Assembly (NCBI GenBank): GCA_030686995.1
Contig: CM060693.1
Span: 119,687,228-119,751,227, forward strand
Direction: 5' to 3'
Length of the DNA stretch: 64,000 nucleotides
From: Artemisia argyi
Taxonomy: Eukaryota; Streptophyta; Magnoliopsida; Asterales; Asteraceae
Below the pieces are notes generated by a model. That model was not told where the DNA came from. It did no database searches and worked only from the letters and a program-made list of their open reading frames with translations. Of the stretch, positions 1-10,520 are shown piece after piece; position 1 is the first letter of the stretch, and each line of letters begins with the position of its first letter. Both the position numbers and the translations under genes were made by a program.

Positions 1-879
1 TACGCTGCTCAAAACTTGGTCAGCCATACCCACGTAGCTTCCTTTGGTGATTCCCCAGCCCATTGTACCAAAACCTGTTTGCCTGGTATTCCATTCTTCA
101 ACACTAAGCGAGAGTTGCAGATGCATAAGTTGCTCCACAGACTGCCCATCTTGAATCTCCTCAGGAAGACTAGGAACAACCTCATTCCCAGTACTTTCTA
201 AGGGTTTACCTAAATTTAAATTAGTAACAGAAACCCGTGATGGAGTTGGTTTGTATGTTCGATCAACTGTGACGACTGTGGAGGCCCACTGATCTTCAAA
301 CCGGGCCTCGGTGATACAGGCTAAGGCGAAAGCTTCTCCTAAGATTGTAGGCTTAGACACTAATAACTCTCATTGTAACGTCGGTTTTACTCTCGAGATG
401 TAAAACGATATGAGTAAACTTTCTAAAATGACAGTAACCCGATTCATTAGTTTCTCAAATTCACTCTGTTACTGCACCACTGTACCAATATATAAGAGTT
501 TGGAGAGGGCTTTTTGGGGATCCTCATACTTGGACGGCCCAAAGCGATTTTGTACACTTTCTAAAAAATCATCCCAACTTGTGACTAGCTTGTTGCGTGT
601 CATCCAAAGATACCATTCGGCAGCATCTCTTTTAAGGTTAAACCCAATAATGCGCAACCTTTGTTCTGGGGTCGTCTCGAGTAGTGAAAATTATTCATTA
701 ATGGCAAAAATCCAACTTTTGGCATCAGTTCCATTAAACTTCGGGACATCAAGTTGCATTGAGCGACGAATACCTTGATCACTGCTGCCACTCGACGCCT
801 TGGCTGTTTGAAGTTCTGATGTTAGGGCTACGAGTTGACTTGTGAAGGTGTCAAACTGTTCCTTCAAGAGTAACATCAT
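1..879 (-). pseudogene. Ty3/gypsy gag fragment (broken)
   Basis: Minus-strand retrotransposon capsid gene fragment. It begins at a Met-Met near 879 and runs leftwards off the window. Visible capsid-type segments are DVPKFNGTDAKSWIFAINE near 700-750 and a stretch containing AAEWYLWM and FGPSKYEDP near 480-620, which match the N-terminal gag region of plant Ty3/gypsy elements. The reading frame shifts near 690, and in-frame stops are present near 470 and further left, so it cannot encode a full Gag. No nucleocapsid zinc knuckle or pol domain lies in the window because the 3' part is beyond the left edge. The lineage within gypsy cannot be fixed from this piece. The assignment to gypsy gag is secure from the capsid-like motifs; the exact left extent of homology is less certain. 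Confidence 0.75.
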
Positions 880-908
880 TGAATGTTCATCAATAGCAAT
901 GAAAGCAG

Positions 909-985
909 TGAAACAGTACCCGATGAATGATAAACAGTACTCCGGGGGATGAACAGTAAACTCCGGGATGAACAGTGCTCGATGA
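909..985. repeat. Short irregular tandem repeat upstream of gypsy gag
   Basis: Four imperfect copies of a unit of about 20 bp containing AACAGT followed by CTCCGGG or CCCGATGAA are seen near 910, 931, 951 and 970. They lie just upstream of the minus-strand gag start, in what would be the leader of that element. Confidence 0.55.
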
Positions 986-1140
986 AAAAAAATTTTGGTA
1001 GCAATGAAAGCACTAATTGAGACGACCTTCTAAGGTCGAGATAAGCACCACTTCAAGCATTTACAGGACCATCCAGGTGTCTCAGATTTTGGTTCTATTC
1101 TCTTTCTCGATTCTATTTGTTACATATTGATACTCTTGCA
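986..1140. other. Unassigned non-coding stretch between gypsy and copia fragments
   Basis: No reading frame or repeat of note. It probably contains the junction between the minus-strand gypsy leader and the plus-strand copia 3' region, but I cannot place the boundary. Confidence 0.4.
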
Positions 1141-2142
1141 CCTGCATGCTAACTTGTTTTTGTAGCAAAATACCATCGATTGATTCCCCGGTGCCCTCAT
1201 CTGGGGGGAGAAATAAGCAAGGGGGAGTCTTGATACCGGACGAAGCCTTTTTAACTCTACAAAAAGGGGGAGAAGTAAAAGAAAACTCATTAAAAACTTA
1301 TTAATACATAATTTTACCTAAAATGAGTTTATATTCTGTAATCATCAAAAAGGGGAAGATTGTTAATACAAATAATGTAAAAACGTCAATTGCATTCTCC
1401 GGTCTCTACACGTTTTGATAATCACAAAATATAAATACATGTTACGTAAAATTACGTTTAAAAAGTTTCTAATCGAGAAAACTTGTTTCGACTACAACAT
1501 CACTTAAGGTATGAACAAACACTCTACCAACTTAGTTAAGTGATCAAAGAATTTATTTTTCTCTAAACTTCACATTTTATGTAACAAAACATTTTTGCAA
1601 AAGTATTTTTGTAATTTTAAAGAAATGTTTTATAAAGAAAATAATTTGAATTTCAAATTCTCCAACAACTAGTTTTCCCACCTAAACCAGATAAATTTTC
1701 ACCACATCAGGACAAAAACATGATTTAATAAAGGGCTTGACTCCTGTGTATATTTAGTTAGTTTACAACACTAATATTTATACACTATCAGTAATAAGGG
1801 TAAGTTTTACGGAATTATCTAATAATATGCTCCCACTTGTCAATAGTGAACCGGTAAAATATAACGTTACACTTATTACGCGTAAATTAAAAGATGAGTA
1901 GCTTTCTTCCACCACTTTAGTACTTCGTAATATATTTACCTTAATTATAAATTGAGATAGTTTGCTAATACTTTTCCACACATGTACAGCTCATAATTTT
2001 ATTGCAAATCACAAGATTGTAGCATGTTGTGCTTCATTGAACCACCTATCATATAACTCATATCATACACACTTTCCACAGTCACTAAACATTCATCTTT
2101 TTTAACAAATGAAATAGTATCAATTCATTTTGATGTGACGTA
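1141..2142 (+). mobile_element. Sirevirus-like copia 3' fragment (multiple polypurine tracts and LTR start)
   Basis: Several purine tracts occur in succession (GGGGGGAGAAATAAGCAAGG near 1203, a GGGGGAG run near 1221, AAAAAGGGGGAGAAG near 1260, AAAAAGGGGAAGAT near 1350). The last is followed directly by TGTTAATAC at 1361, the usual TGTT start of a copia LTR. A series of spaced polypurine tracts before the 3' LTR is what I expect of Sirevirus-type copia elements. The putative LTR (1361 onward, with a TATA-like ATATAAATA near 1428) runs to 2142, where gypsy A begins, so it appears interrupted or truncated there. No coding part of this element is in the window. The PPT plus TGTT junction is visible; the lineage is inferred. 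Confidence 0.6.
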
Positions 2143-2289
2143 TGATGAGTGTGTAAATACTCATCATTTTTACCTTTTCTGAGCTGTCAAAACATCTAAA
2201 AACACTCAATATTGAACCAAAATAGTGAAAATATCCCAGGAAAGTGTTTTACATGTTTCAAATGCAAAAATATCAAAAACAGATGAAAA

Positions 2290-2770
2290 ACGCACAAAGT
2301 TTGCATAATTGGCAGTTTCAGTCCCTCATCTTTCAAAAGTTGTCAAATCTAGTCCCTGGTCATTCTAAAAACTTGAAAAAGTCACCAAAGGTCCTTATAA
2401 ATCAAAAAGTTACACAAATAGTCCTTTGGTGCAAACTTTCACAAAATGTCAAGTTTAGTCCCTAAACTTTGAAAATTGTCGAAAATGGTCCCTGGGATAT
2501 TAAAAACTTTGAGAAAAACAAATTTTGTCCTTGCACTAACCTTTTATGGCAGGATTGGTCCTTGGTAGAAAAGTTTGGTGAAATTACACAAATGGTCCCT
2601 GAAGTTTGGAAGTTTGGCAGTTTTAGTCCCTGGTGAAATAAAAATGGAAAAATCATGCCAGGATCTTATACTATTCATAGTTTGGCAAAATACACCCTTT
2701 GAAATACTTTGGAAAATTGCCAAAACCTCACCCCAAACTTTTGTTAAATTACAAAAATAGTCCTTGTGTA
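2290..2770 (+). repeat. Degenerate minisatellite in U3 of gypsy A LTR
   Basis: The phrase GTCCCTGG or GTCCTTGG, flanked by AAAGTTT/AAATTGNCAAA context, recurs about ten times with irregular spacing of about 35-60 bp. The same phrase family recurs in the U3 of the reversed solo LTR (about 29130-29640) and of the C-type solo LTR (about 36650-36820). Confidence 0.65.
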
Positions 2771-3198
2771 AATTAAAACCACAACCGGACCTAAACTATT
2801 ACCTAAAATAAAAACTAAACCCAATCCAATCCTAAGCCCACCCATTCCTTTATCTTGGGCCCAATATAAACTCAGCCCACACCACACCCAAACTAATAAT
2901 ACCGGGGTCAAATATTTGACCTCGGTCAAACCGAGTCAAACCCCCATCATCTCCCCAGCTTCCCTCCCCCACAACCCCACTTGGCCATCCCATCACATCC
3001 ACCGCCCAAACCACTACAAAACACCCTCACCTCAAGCATTTAATGCTGCCACCCCCCCTTGTCTGTTATCAGAATCAAATTGCAATAAAGTTTTCCCGCC
3101 AAAACACGTGGCGTATGATTAAGAGTGTTTCAGGCATCCAAAGGCTCACAAGTGATTGGGATTTGATCAGAGAGGCTAATGGAACCCTAATTCCTGGC

Positions 3199-3206
3199 TA
3201 TAAAAG
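3199..3206 (+). promoter_or_regulatory. TATA box of gypsy A LTR
   Basis: GGCTATAAAAGGGAA is a strong plant TATA context. Transcription would start about 25-35 bases downstream, giving a leader of about 3.5 kb before gag. The same position is TATAAATA (21242-21249) in the C-type 5' LTR. Confidence 0.6.
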
Positions 3207-6173
3207 GGAATAGAAGCAAGATGAAGAGTCTGTCTAGTTTTTTAGTTTGAAAGTAGTCGTATAAGTGTAGTATGCAATTGTAGTGTAATTGAAAGCTTTT
3301 AAGCAGTGTTCTTAGTCAATTCAGTGTACTATTACTCTTTTCAAAGCAATATAATCAAGTTTCTTTAATCCTTTTTGTTTATGCAAATTTCAGTTTCTAT
3401 TCACTAATTTAGATCATAATCTGTTAGTGTTTGTGTTTGAATTGTGGACTCTTAAGCTCATTTAGGATCCCATAAAGCTTATTGAAGCTTTTAGAGACCC
3501 TAAAACTCAATATTAATAGAAAAATTAAAAAAAAACATAAAAAAACCTTAGTCAACTGTTTGTATTTGAGTTTGATTTTAGGTTTGGAGAGGCATTGAAT
3601 GGCAATCATGGAAGTGGAATAGCCTATCTAAAGATAGGCAACTGTGGAAAACTCCTTGTTCATGCTAGGAGTGTTTTGTAAGATTTTACTTATTTCAATT
3701 TTCCACTAAAAATCTTAGTTCTTAGTAGTTTCTGATTCCTTGCTTTTAGCTGTTAATCTGTGTTTGTTTGTGCTTATTTGAATATTGTTTAGCTAATTTA
3801 TAACTTAATCTAGATAACTTGTTCATTAAAATTAGTAGTTACTTAAGGTTCTAGGTTTCACAGTCAAAACAGTTAAGTAGTATAATTGTGTGTTCTTGGT
3901 TACTAACTACTTCTAAGTACTCTTTTAAGTTTAATATTTCATAAAAAGTTGAGTTGGAATAAGTTCATAAGCTTTCACAGCCCTTAGCTACTTAAAACCT
4001 AAAACAGTCAAAGATAAGGGGGTGTTTGGATTTGATTAATCCATTGTGTTATCAAGGTTCTTGGTTGATAGCTTTTGGTAAAAACTCTTTCTCAGTGTCA
4101 AAATAGTTCAAATAGACCTTAACATTTGGTGTCATAGTGGGAAAAAGTCAAAAACTAATTCTTTGTACCCTCACAGTTAACTGTGAGGGCTTTGGCATCC
4201 AAAATCTTGGATTTGGGCTCTTTAGTGATAATCTTTATCAATTTTAGCTTTATATTAGTTCATAACATCATATTTAATCATTAAAGTTCATTAGAAACTC
4301 ATATAAGTCAAAGCTTGTGTTTTCCTCAAAAAGTCAAGAGTTGTTCATCAGGTTTTTCCAAAACTTGTGGGAATTTTATCTAATTTTGTGTTTGGATTGA
4401 AGATTTGAAAATTGTTGTAGTTAAACTCTACCACCTCAACTTCATTTTCCCATTGCTGTTTGATTTTTGGGAATTTTATTGTGGTCCCCACCTTAGGCCA
4501 AAGTCAGTTGCAGGTAAGAAGCCTTCCCCTGCACCAGCAGACCTCCACCACACCACCACCTTTGGTGGTGGTTGCAGCCTACCCCAGTGGGCCCTAGTGG
4601 TTCATTTTAGCATCTAACAACCCCCCTCCTATCAGGGAACAGGTTTTGACCCTTGGTTTGACCTAGGACCAAGTGGACCCCACCTGGATTTGTTGCCAAA
4701 GTCTGTCCCAATCTGTGTTCAAGTTCAGTTTTCAAAAGTGCTTATTTGTTTTCATTCAGCTTATTTGTGCTTGTTGCTTGTTGTTTCTGGCTTATTTTAG
4801 TCTATTGTGCTTATTTGTACCTAGTTTTACCATTGTGGACCCCACATTCAGTTCTGTGTGCTTATTTGCCTACTCAGTCAACATAAGTCAACTGTCTAAC
4901 TTAAAGGGGGTGCATACTGCTTATTTTTAAGCTAAGAAAAAAAGTTGTTTCACAGAAGTTACTTAATTTCATCATATAATTAGCTGTCAAAAAGAAAAAC
5001 TCAAAAAATCCAAAAATAAAATAAGTGATAGTTTCTATTTAATAGAATCTAACTTTTTCAATTTTCTTTTCAGCTTATTTTTAAGCACTTGTCCATTTTT
5101 ATAATTTTCTAAATTTTCTTTTACCTTTAAGTAGTTAAAATAATTTTCTTAGATTTTTCCTAATCTGTTTACTATTTATTAGATTTAAAACTAGTTTAAT
5201 TAATTAAATAGGTAATATTAGATATTAATTAGTTTTCTTAAATTTTTAGTAACAACAGTTGGTTTTTATAATTTTTATAAGTTTTATAAATTAGTTAAGA
5301 CTTTTAGAAAATAAATTTTTAGTTTATACTGTTCATTTTTAATTTTTCTTATTTTAATTATTTAAATTAGATTTAAGTTAATTAAAAGGTAATTAATTAG
5401 TGGATTAGCCTTAAACATAATTTTTAGAAGTTTTTATAATTTTGTAGGATTCCTGTGATGGTTAAGTAATTTTATAAATTTTCTCATAATTTTCTAAGTT
5501 AATTTAGTATTATTAGTAATTGAAATTAGTTTTATTAGTTTAATTAAGTTAAATAGTTTTTAATTAATAAAATACTCATAAAAAGACAAAAATATTTACT
5601 TTTATTTTTTATACTTTCTTCAAGTTCTAATTAAGGTTTAGAAATTATTTTTGCAAATTTTTAGTTTAATTTGTAATCCTTGTAATTTTTAGTTAATTAA
5701 AATTAGATTTAAATTAGATTTTTGTTAGTTTAATTAATTAAATAATATTTAAATAGTAAAATAATCATTTTAATAATTTCATTTTCATTTTCAATTTTCT
5801 TTTAATTTCAAGTTTCAAATGTTTCAAAAGCACCTCCTGTAGTTTGTAATTCAACAAATCTCACTTTTTCTGTTTGTTACATAATCTGAATTGTGAATTT
5901 GTGCATATACTTGTATATCTGATTTTGGTGAATATTATATCTGTGTACAAATACCAAAATAACAGTAGAAAAATCAATTTCATATCATCTGGGCTACTGT
6001 CCTCAGTGCCACTCACTCATAAACGATTTCAAATAACACCATTTCAATCTCGCTGGGACTTTAACGACCCGGGGACACACTATACTATCCACGGAGCATT
6101 GGTCTAGGGAGTTTGACTTTGTTGACCATTTACTTGGTCAATTTAAGTTGACTGTTTAGCACCAATCAAAATT

Positions 6174-6191
6174 TGGCGCCGTTGCCGGGGA
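6174..6191 (+). promoter_or_regulatory. Primer-binding site, tRNA-Asp, gypsy A
   Basis: TGGCGCCGTTGCCGGGGA is complementary to the 3' end of plant tRNA-Asp(GUC) and sits five bases after the LTR end. This primer is characteristic of Athila-type elements. It fixes both the orientation and the LTR 3' boundary. Confidence 0.9.
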
Positions 6192-6810
6192 GGTTGTTGC
6201 ATGTTTTAAAAAATCGTTTTAAGTTTAGTGGTTTTCAAAACCCTCCCTCTACAAATTTCACACAAATTTGTAAAAAGTTTTTGTGAAAATATCAATCTTA
6301 TCAAAAAAGTTCATTAACACTTTTCCTAAAGTGTTAAAAACACCAAAAAAATCAAAAACAACAAAACAAACTGTGAAGTTAAATTACTTCGTTTTCTTTA
6401 AGATTACAACCTGAAATAGTTGGTTTAAGGTAAGTTCTGACATTAAATTGCGAACTGAAGAGGAAACCTATTTACTTCCTCCCGCCAGCCTGCGAGTAAT
6501 CTTAAAAGAACGATTTCGGTTAACGAATCAGTTCCAAAAAATATTTCCCAAGTTTTCTGTACACACACCCATAAGCCTAAAGCAATTTTTCAAATTAATA
6601 AATACATAAAATCTTACCACCGCAAACCAAGGCTGAACACCTACCAACTGGGGGTGTGGACATAATAAGTTCCCAAACTTAAGATTAAAACTTGCCTTTA
6701 TATCCCTGTGAGTGGTATACCTTTTTTAAAGAAGCCATTCGTTTGTGATAATTGGTTTAAGTTCACTGTTGTTTTGCCTCGATCTTGTTTTGAAAAATTA
6801 TTTTTAGTGG
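6192..6810 (+). other. Gypsy A 5' leader between PBS and gag
   Basis: Non-coding leader. It shares phrases with the leader of gypsy C (for example CTTTTCCTAAAGTGTT near 6320 and 23805, and GACATTAAATTGC near 6438 and 23968). A consensus splice donor AAG|GTAAGT occurs at 6427-6435. Confidence 0.6.
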
Positions 6811-8243
6811 ATGCGCACTCGGTCACAAACAAAACGTAAAAATCAGAAAAACGAACCCGAGCTACGTTCTGATACAGACGAACCAAAAACCGAAATGGCC
6901 GCTGGGCCACCACCACCATTACCACCCATTGACCCTCCCAGGGATGTGCCAGCTCCCGATCTTCGAATGATGGAGGAGCTGTGCCAGCCTACCATGCAAG
7001 GGCGGGGTGGGCCTATTGTACCACTCACTATTGAGGCTACGGACTTTGGCCTCAAGCACCACATGATCCAACAAGTCCAGAATTCGTGTCAATTTCACGG
7101 ATTACCGGGTGACGATGCTAACAAGCATCTTGACAAATATCTCACGGTCACCCAAAGCATGAAACAGCATGGTGTCACCGATGATGCCCTCCGGCTGTAT
7201 CTCTTCCCCTATTCTCTCTCATCATGCCACTGCATGGTTTGACCAACTCCCAAAGAATTCTATTCGTACTTTTGATGAAATGGTAACCAAGTTTTTAGCA
7301 AAATATTTTCCACCTTCCATGGTTACCAAGTTACGAAATGATATCAGCAACTTCCAGCAACGTCCCGATGAGTCTCTTCTTGAGGCTTGGGAACGTTATA
7401 AGCTAGCTATTGATCGGTGCCCTAACCACAATATGTTGCAAGTTACCATCATAAATATCTTCTATAATGGTCTGACATTGAGGCACCGGGATATTCTCAA
7501 TGCTGCTGCTGGTGGGACCTTTATGAAAAGGCGTCCTGAAGAGTGCTATGACTTGATTGAGAACATGACTGCCCACCATAACTTTTGGGATTCCTCTGCG
7601 GAGAGGGATGCATCATGTAATTCAGTCACTCCTTCATCATCATCTCCTGAAATAATTGCTCTTACCAAAAAGATGGATGATATTTCTACGGCTGTGTTGA
7701 GAATGAACCAAACGATGCAAAATCAGGTTCAAAATCAGCAAGTGAAAGCCGTGGCCCGAAGTTGTGAAACTTGTGGGGGCCCACATCTTTATTCCGAGTG
7801 TCCAGCTACTGCTGGATTTCCTCAAGAGAACGTTTATGCTGCTCACGGTTCCTACAATACGGGGGGTAATTCTTACCAACCGCAAGGGGACCGTAATCTT
7901 TTAAGCTATCATTCCAACAATTTTCTCGGACCTCACGGTTTTAACCAAAATCAAAACCGTAACTCGAATCAGAATTTTAACCAAGGTCAAAACTCAAATT
8001 TCCAAAAACCCGAACCAAAATCAAGGCCAGTTTAATCAAAACAATTTTCAAAATGGCAATCAAAACCAAGGTTTTCAAGGAAATTTTCAAAGAAACCAGA
8101 ATCAAGGAAATTACAATCAGGGTAATTTCAATCAGAGAAACAATTTTCAGGGTAACAACAATCAAAATCAAGGGAATTTTCAAAATAATCGTGTTCAAAA
8201 TCCTCCTCAAAACGTTGTTCCACCCTCGTCTTCCTTCGATGAA
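6811..8243 (+). pseudogene. Athila-like gag, gypsy A (two frameshifts)
   Basis: Capsid/nucleocapsid protein of an Athila-like Ty3/gypsy element. It would assemble the cytoplasmic virus-like particle in which reverse transcription occurs. The start is ATG at 6811 (MRTRSQTKRK), followed by a proline-rich segment and then the capsid region with FGLKHHMIQ, GLPGDDANKHL and, after a one-base shift near 7205-7225, HATAWFDQLP and ESLLEAWERYK. A CCHC-like knuckle (CETCGGPHLYSEC, CX2CX3HX4C) lies near 7770-7800. Downstream is an Asn/Gln/Phe-rich low-complexity tail (about 7930-8200) crossed by a second frameshift near 8015, after which the frame continues into the protease-RT reading frame. The three pieces are in frames 1, 2 and 3 in turn. 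The family assignment is firm and the product is non-functional as it stands. Confidence 0.88.
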
Positions 8244-10520
8244 GTGCTAAAACAATTCATGAAAGCACAAGAGGAAACGAATCGGTTATTGATCAGCAAG
8301 ATCTCTGAGCTTCAGAAGTCTTTAAATGATCGACCCTCGGGCCCGGGTACACTACCGAGCAACACAATCGCTAACCCGAGGGGCGATGTCAAAGCGATCA
8401 CCACCCGAAGTAGGGTATCATACAATGGACCCTCGATTCCTTCTACCTCTTCTTCTCCTCCTACTAAGGTAGCGGAATGTGAACCTAAGGTTACCACGGA
8501 CACGGTACTTCCAACTAATAACGGAGGTATCAACAACGTCCACCCTCAAGTTGTCCCGGTCCCGGCTCGTAAGCCGAAAGTTGTATTTGATCCCCCTGTG
8601 AGTTCTGATGAAATCCCAAAGAATGATCCTAAGCCGTCAATTCGATATCCTTCACGTTTGAATGATCAAAAGAACCGCGAAAGAGCTAATCATCAGATGG
8701 AAAAATTTTATCAAATTTTCCAAGATTTGCATTTCGATATTAGCTTCGCGGACGCTCTTCTTCTCATGCCTAAATTTGCTTCAACAATCAAAAATCTGAT
8801 AAGCAATAAGGAAAAACTCTGTGAGATGGCAAAAACTTCACTTAATGAACATTGCTCAGCAGTGCTCTTGAAAAAACTTCCCGAAAAGCTTGGAGATCCC
8901 GGGAAATTTCTCATTCCATGTATTTTCCCTGGGATGGTTGAAAGCTTTGCCTTGGCCGATCTTGGCGCAAGCATTAACCTGATGCCTTACTCAGTCTGGA
9001 AAAGACTTTCTCTACCTACTCTCACTCCGACCTGCATGACACTCGAGCTTGCAGACCGTACTATATCCCGTCCTCTCGGCATTGCCGAAGATATCTTCGT
9101 GAAAGTAGGAAAGTTCCATTTTCCGGCAGATTTCGTGATTGTTGATTTCGATGCTGACCCAAGGGTTCCTCTCATTCTCGGGAGGGGATTCTTAAGAACG
9201 GGTCGTGCTTTAATCGATGTGTTCAAAGAAGAAATCACTCTACGTGTTGGTGGTGAAGCCATCATATTCAAGCATGATCAGACTTCAAGATACTCCTCCA
9301 ACTATGATGCTGAAACGGTTAACCGAATTGACATCATCGATGTTGCGTCTGAGGAGTATTCTCAAGAAGTCCTTGGTTTCTCATCCAGTGGCAATCTTTC
9401 TACTGACCCTATCATTTCCAACCCTTCCCCTTCCCTCACTCCATTTGAGGGAAGTGACTTCCTTCTGGAAGATGTCGAGGCTTTTCTTGCTCAAGATAGC
9501 TCAATCCCAAGTGGGGTTGATGAAAACTATCTTGACCCAGAGTGGGATATTCTTCTCCTTGAAAGATTGTTAAATGACGATCCTTCACCCTCTCCGTCTC
9601 CAAAAATACTTCATAAAGCGGAAGTCAAAAATGTTGAAATAACTGAAGACTTTCCCGAGGTTGAGCTCAAGGACTTGCCTCCTCATCTAGAATATGCATT
9701 TCTGGAGGGTGATAATAAATTACCCGTCATTATTGCTAAAGACTTAAAAGATGAGGAAAAGGCAGCACTCCTAAAGGTTCTTAAAGCAAACAAGCAAGCA
9801 ATTGCTTGGAAACTTTCCGACATTAAGGGCATAAGCCCGGACTTTTGTACACACAAAATCTTAATGGAGGATGACTTTAAACCAGCAGTGCAACAACAGA
9901 GAAGGGTAAATCCCAAAATCCACGAAGTTATCAAACAAGAAGTTCTTAAACTTCTTGATGCGGGATTGATTTATCCTATATCTGACAGTCCTTGGGTTAG
10001 CCCAATTCATTGTGTTCCTAAAAAGGGTGGCATTACCGTTGTCACCAACGAGGATAACGAGTTGATTCCAACTCGTTTGGTCACGGGTTGGCGAGTATGT
10101 ATTGACTATCGAAAGTTAAATGAAGCCACCCGTAAAGACCATTTTCCTCTCCCTTTTATGGATCAGATGCTCGAAAGACTTGTGGGGAATGAATACTACT
10201 GCTTCCTCGATGGTTTTTTGGGTTACTTCCAAATCCCCATTGATCCCCAGGATCAAGAGAAGACTACCTTCACATGCCCCTACGGAACTTTTGCTTACAG
10301 ACATATGCCTTTCGGCTTATGTAATGCACCAAGCACGTTCCAGAGGTGCATGATGTCTATCTTTTCCGAAATGATCGGGAAAACCATGGAGGTATTCATG
10401 GATGACTTTTCAGTCATCAGGGATTCATTCCAGTCTTGCCTCTCCCACTTGGAACAGATGCTTAAACGTTGCAAAGAAACGAATCTAAGTCTCAACTGGG
10501 AGAAGAGCCACTTTATGTGA
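8244..10520 (+). pseudogene. Athila-like protease and reverse transcriptase, gypsy A (758-aa open frame)
   Basis: The longest intact frame of gypsy A. It encodes the aspartic protease, which would mature the polyprotein, and most of the reverse transcriptase, which copies element RNA to cDNA. Seen in order: KAITTRS near residue 52, typical of the Athila gag-pol linker; protease active-site region DLGASINLMP near residue 238 (the Athila form with DLGA in place of DTGA) and the LILGRGFLRTGRALID segment; RT domain from about residue 545 with YPISDSPWVSPIHCVPKK, RVCIDYRKLN, PFGLCNAPSTFQ and catalytic FMDDFSV near residue 716. GFLGYFQI replaces the usual FSGYFQI. The frame ends at HFM because about 43 bp present in gypsy C (between the HFM codons and the IEVD codons) are missing here, which also shifts the frame. 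The upstream frame joins gag without a stop from about 8015, as expected for a gag-pol fusion. Confidence 0.9.

Larger units (their letters stand above)
2143..6168 (+). repeat. 5' LTR of Athila-like gypsy A (4026 bp)
   Basis: Starts TGATGAGT and ends CCAATCA, five bases before a tRNA-Asp primer-binding site. It is homologous, in reverse orientation, to 26041-29788, which shares its terminal hairpin, the repeated GTCCCTGG phrases, the GACCCGGGG region and the CAATCA end. The first 24 bases fold as an 8-bp inverted repeat (TGATGAGT / ACTCATCA). A TATA box (TATAAAAG, 3199-3206) splits it into about 1.06 kb of U3 and about 2.9 kb of R+U5, most of 4950-5830 being very AT-rich. No 3' partner LTR is found in the window, so the TSD cannot be verified. 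Short open frames within it have no recognisable product. Confidence 0.85.

Noticed and set aside
2244..2760. Short plus-strand open frames in the gypsy A LTR
   Set aside because: They lie in the GTCCCTGG minisatellite of U3, show repeat-driven composition and no recognisable domain.
4405..4930. Open frames of 70 and 85 codons in the gypsy A LTR, one rich in Leu/Phe like a membrane segment
   Set aside because: The hydrophobicity comes from T-rich DNA; the region is R-U5 of the LTR and not conserved as coding in the related LTRs.
7977..8250. Overlapping open frames on both strands near the gag tail of gypsy A
   Set aside because: Artefacts of the CAA/AAT-rich repeat that encodes the Asn/Gln tail in the real frame.
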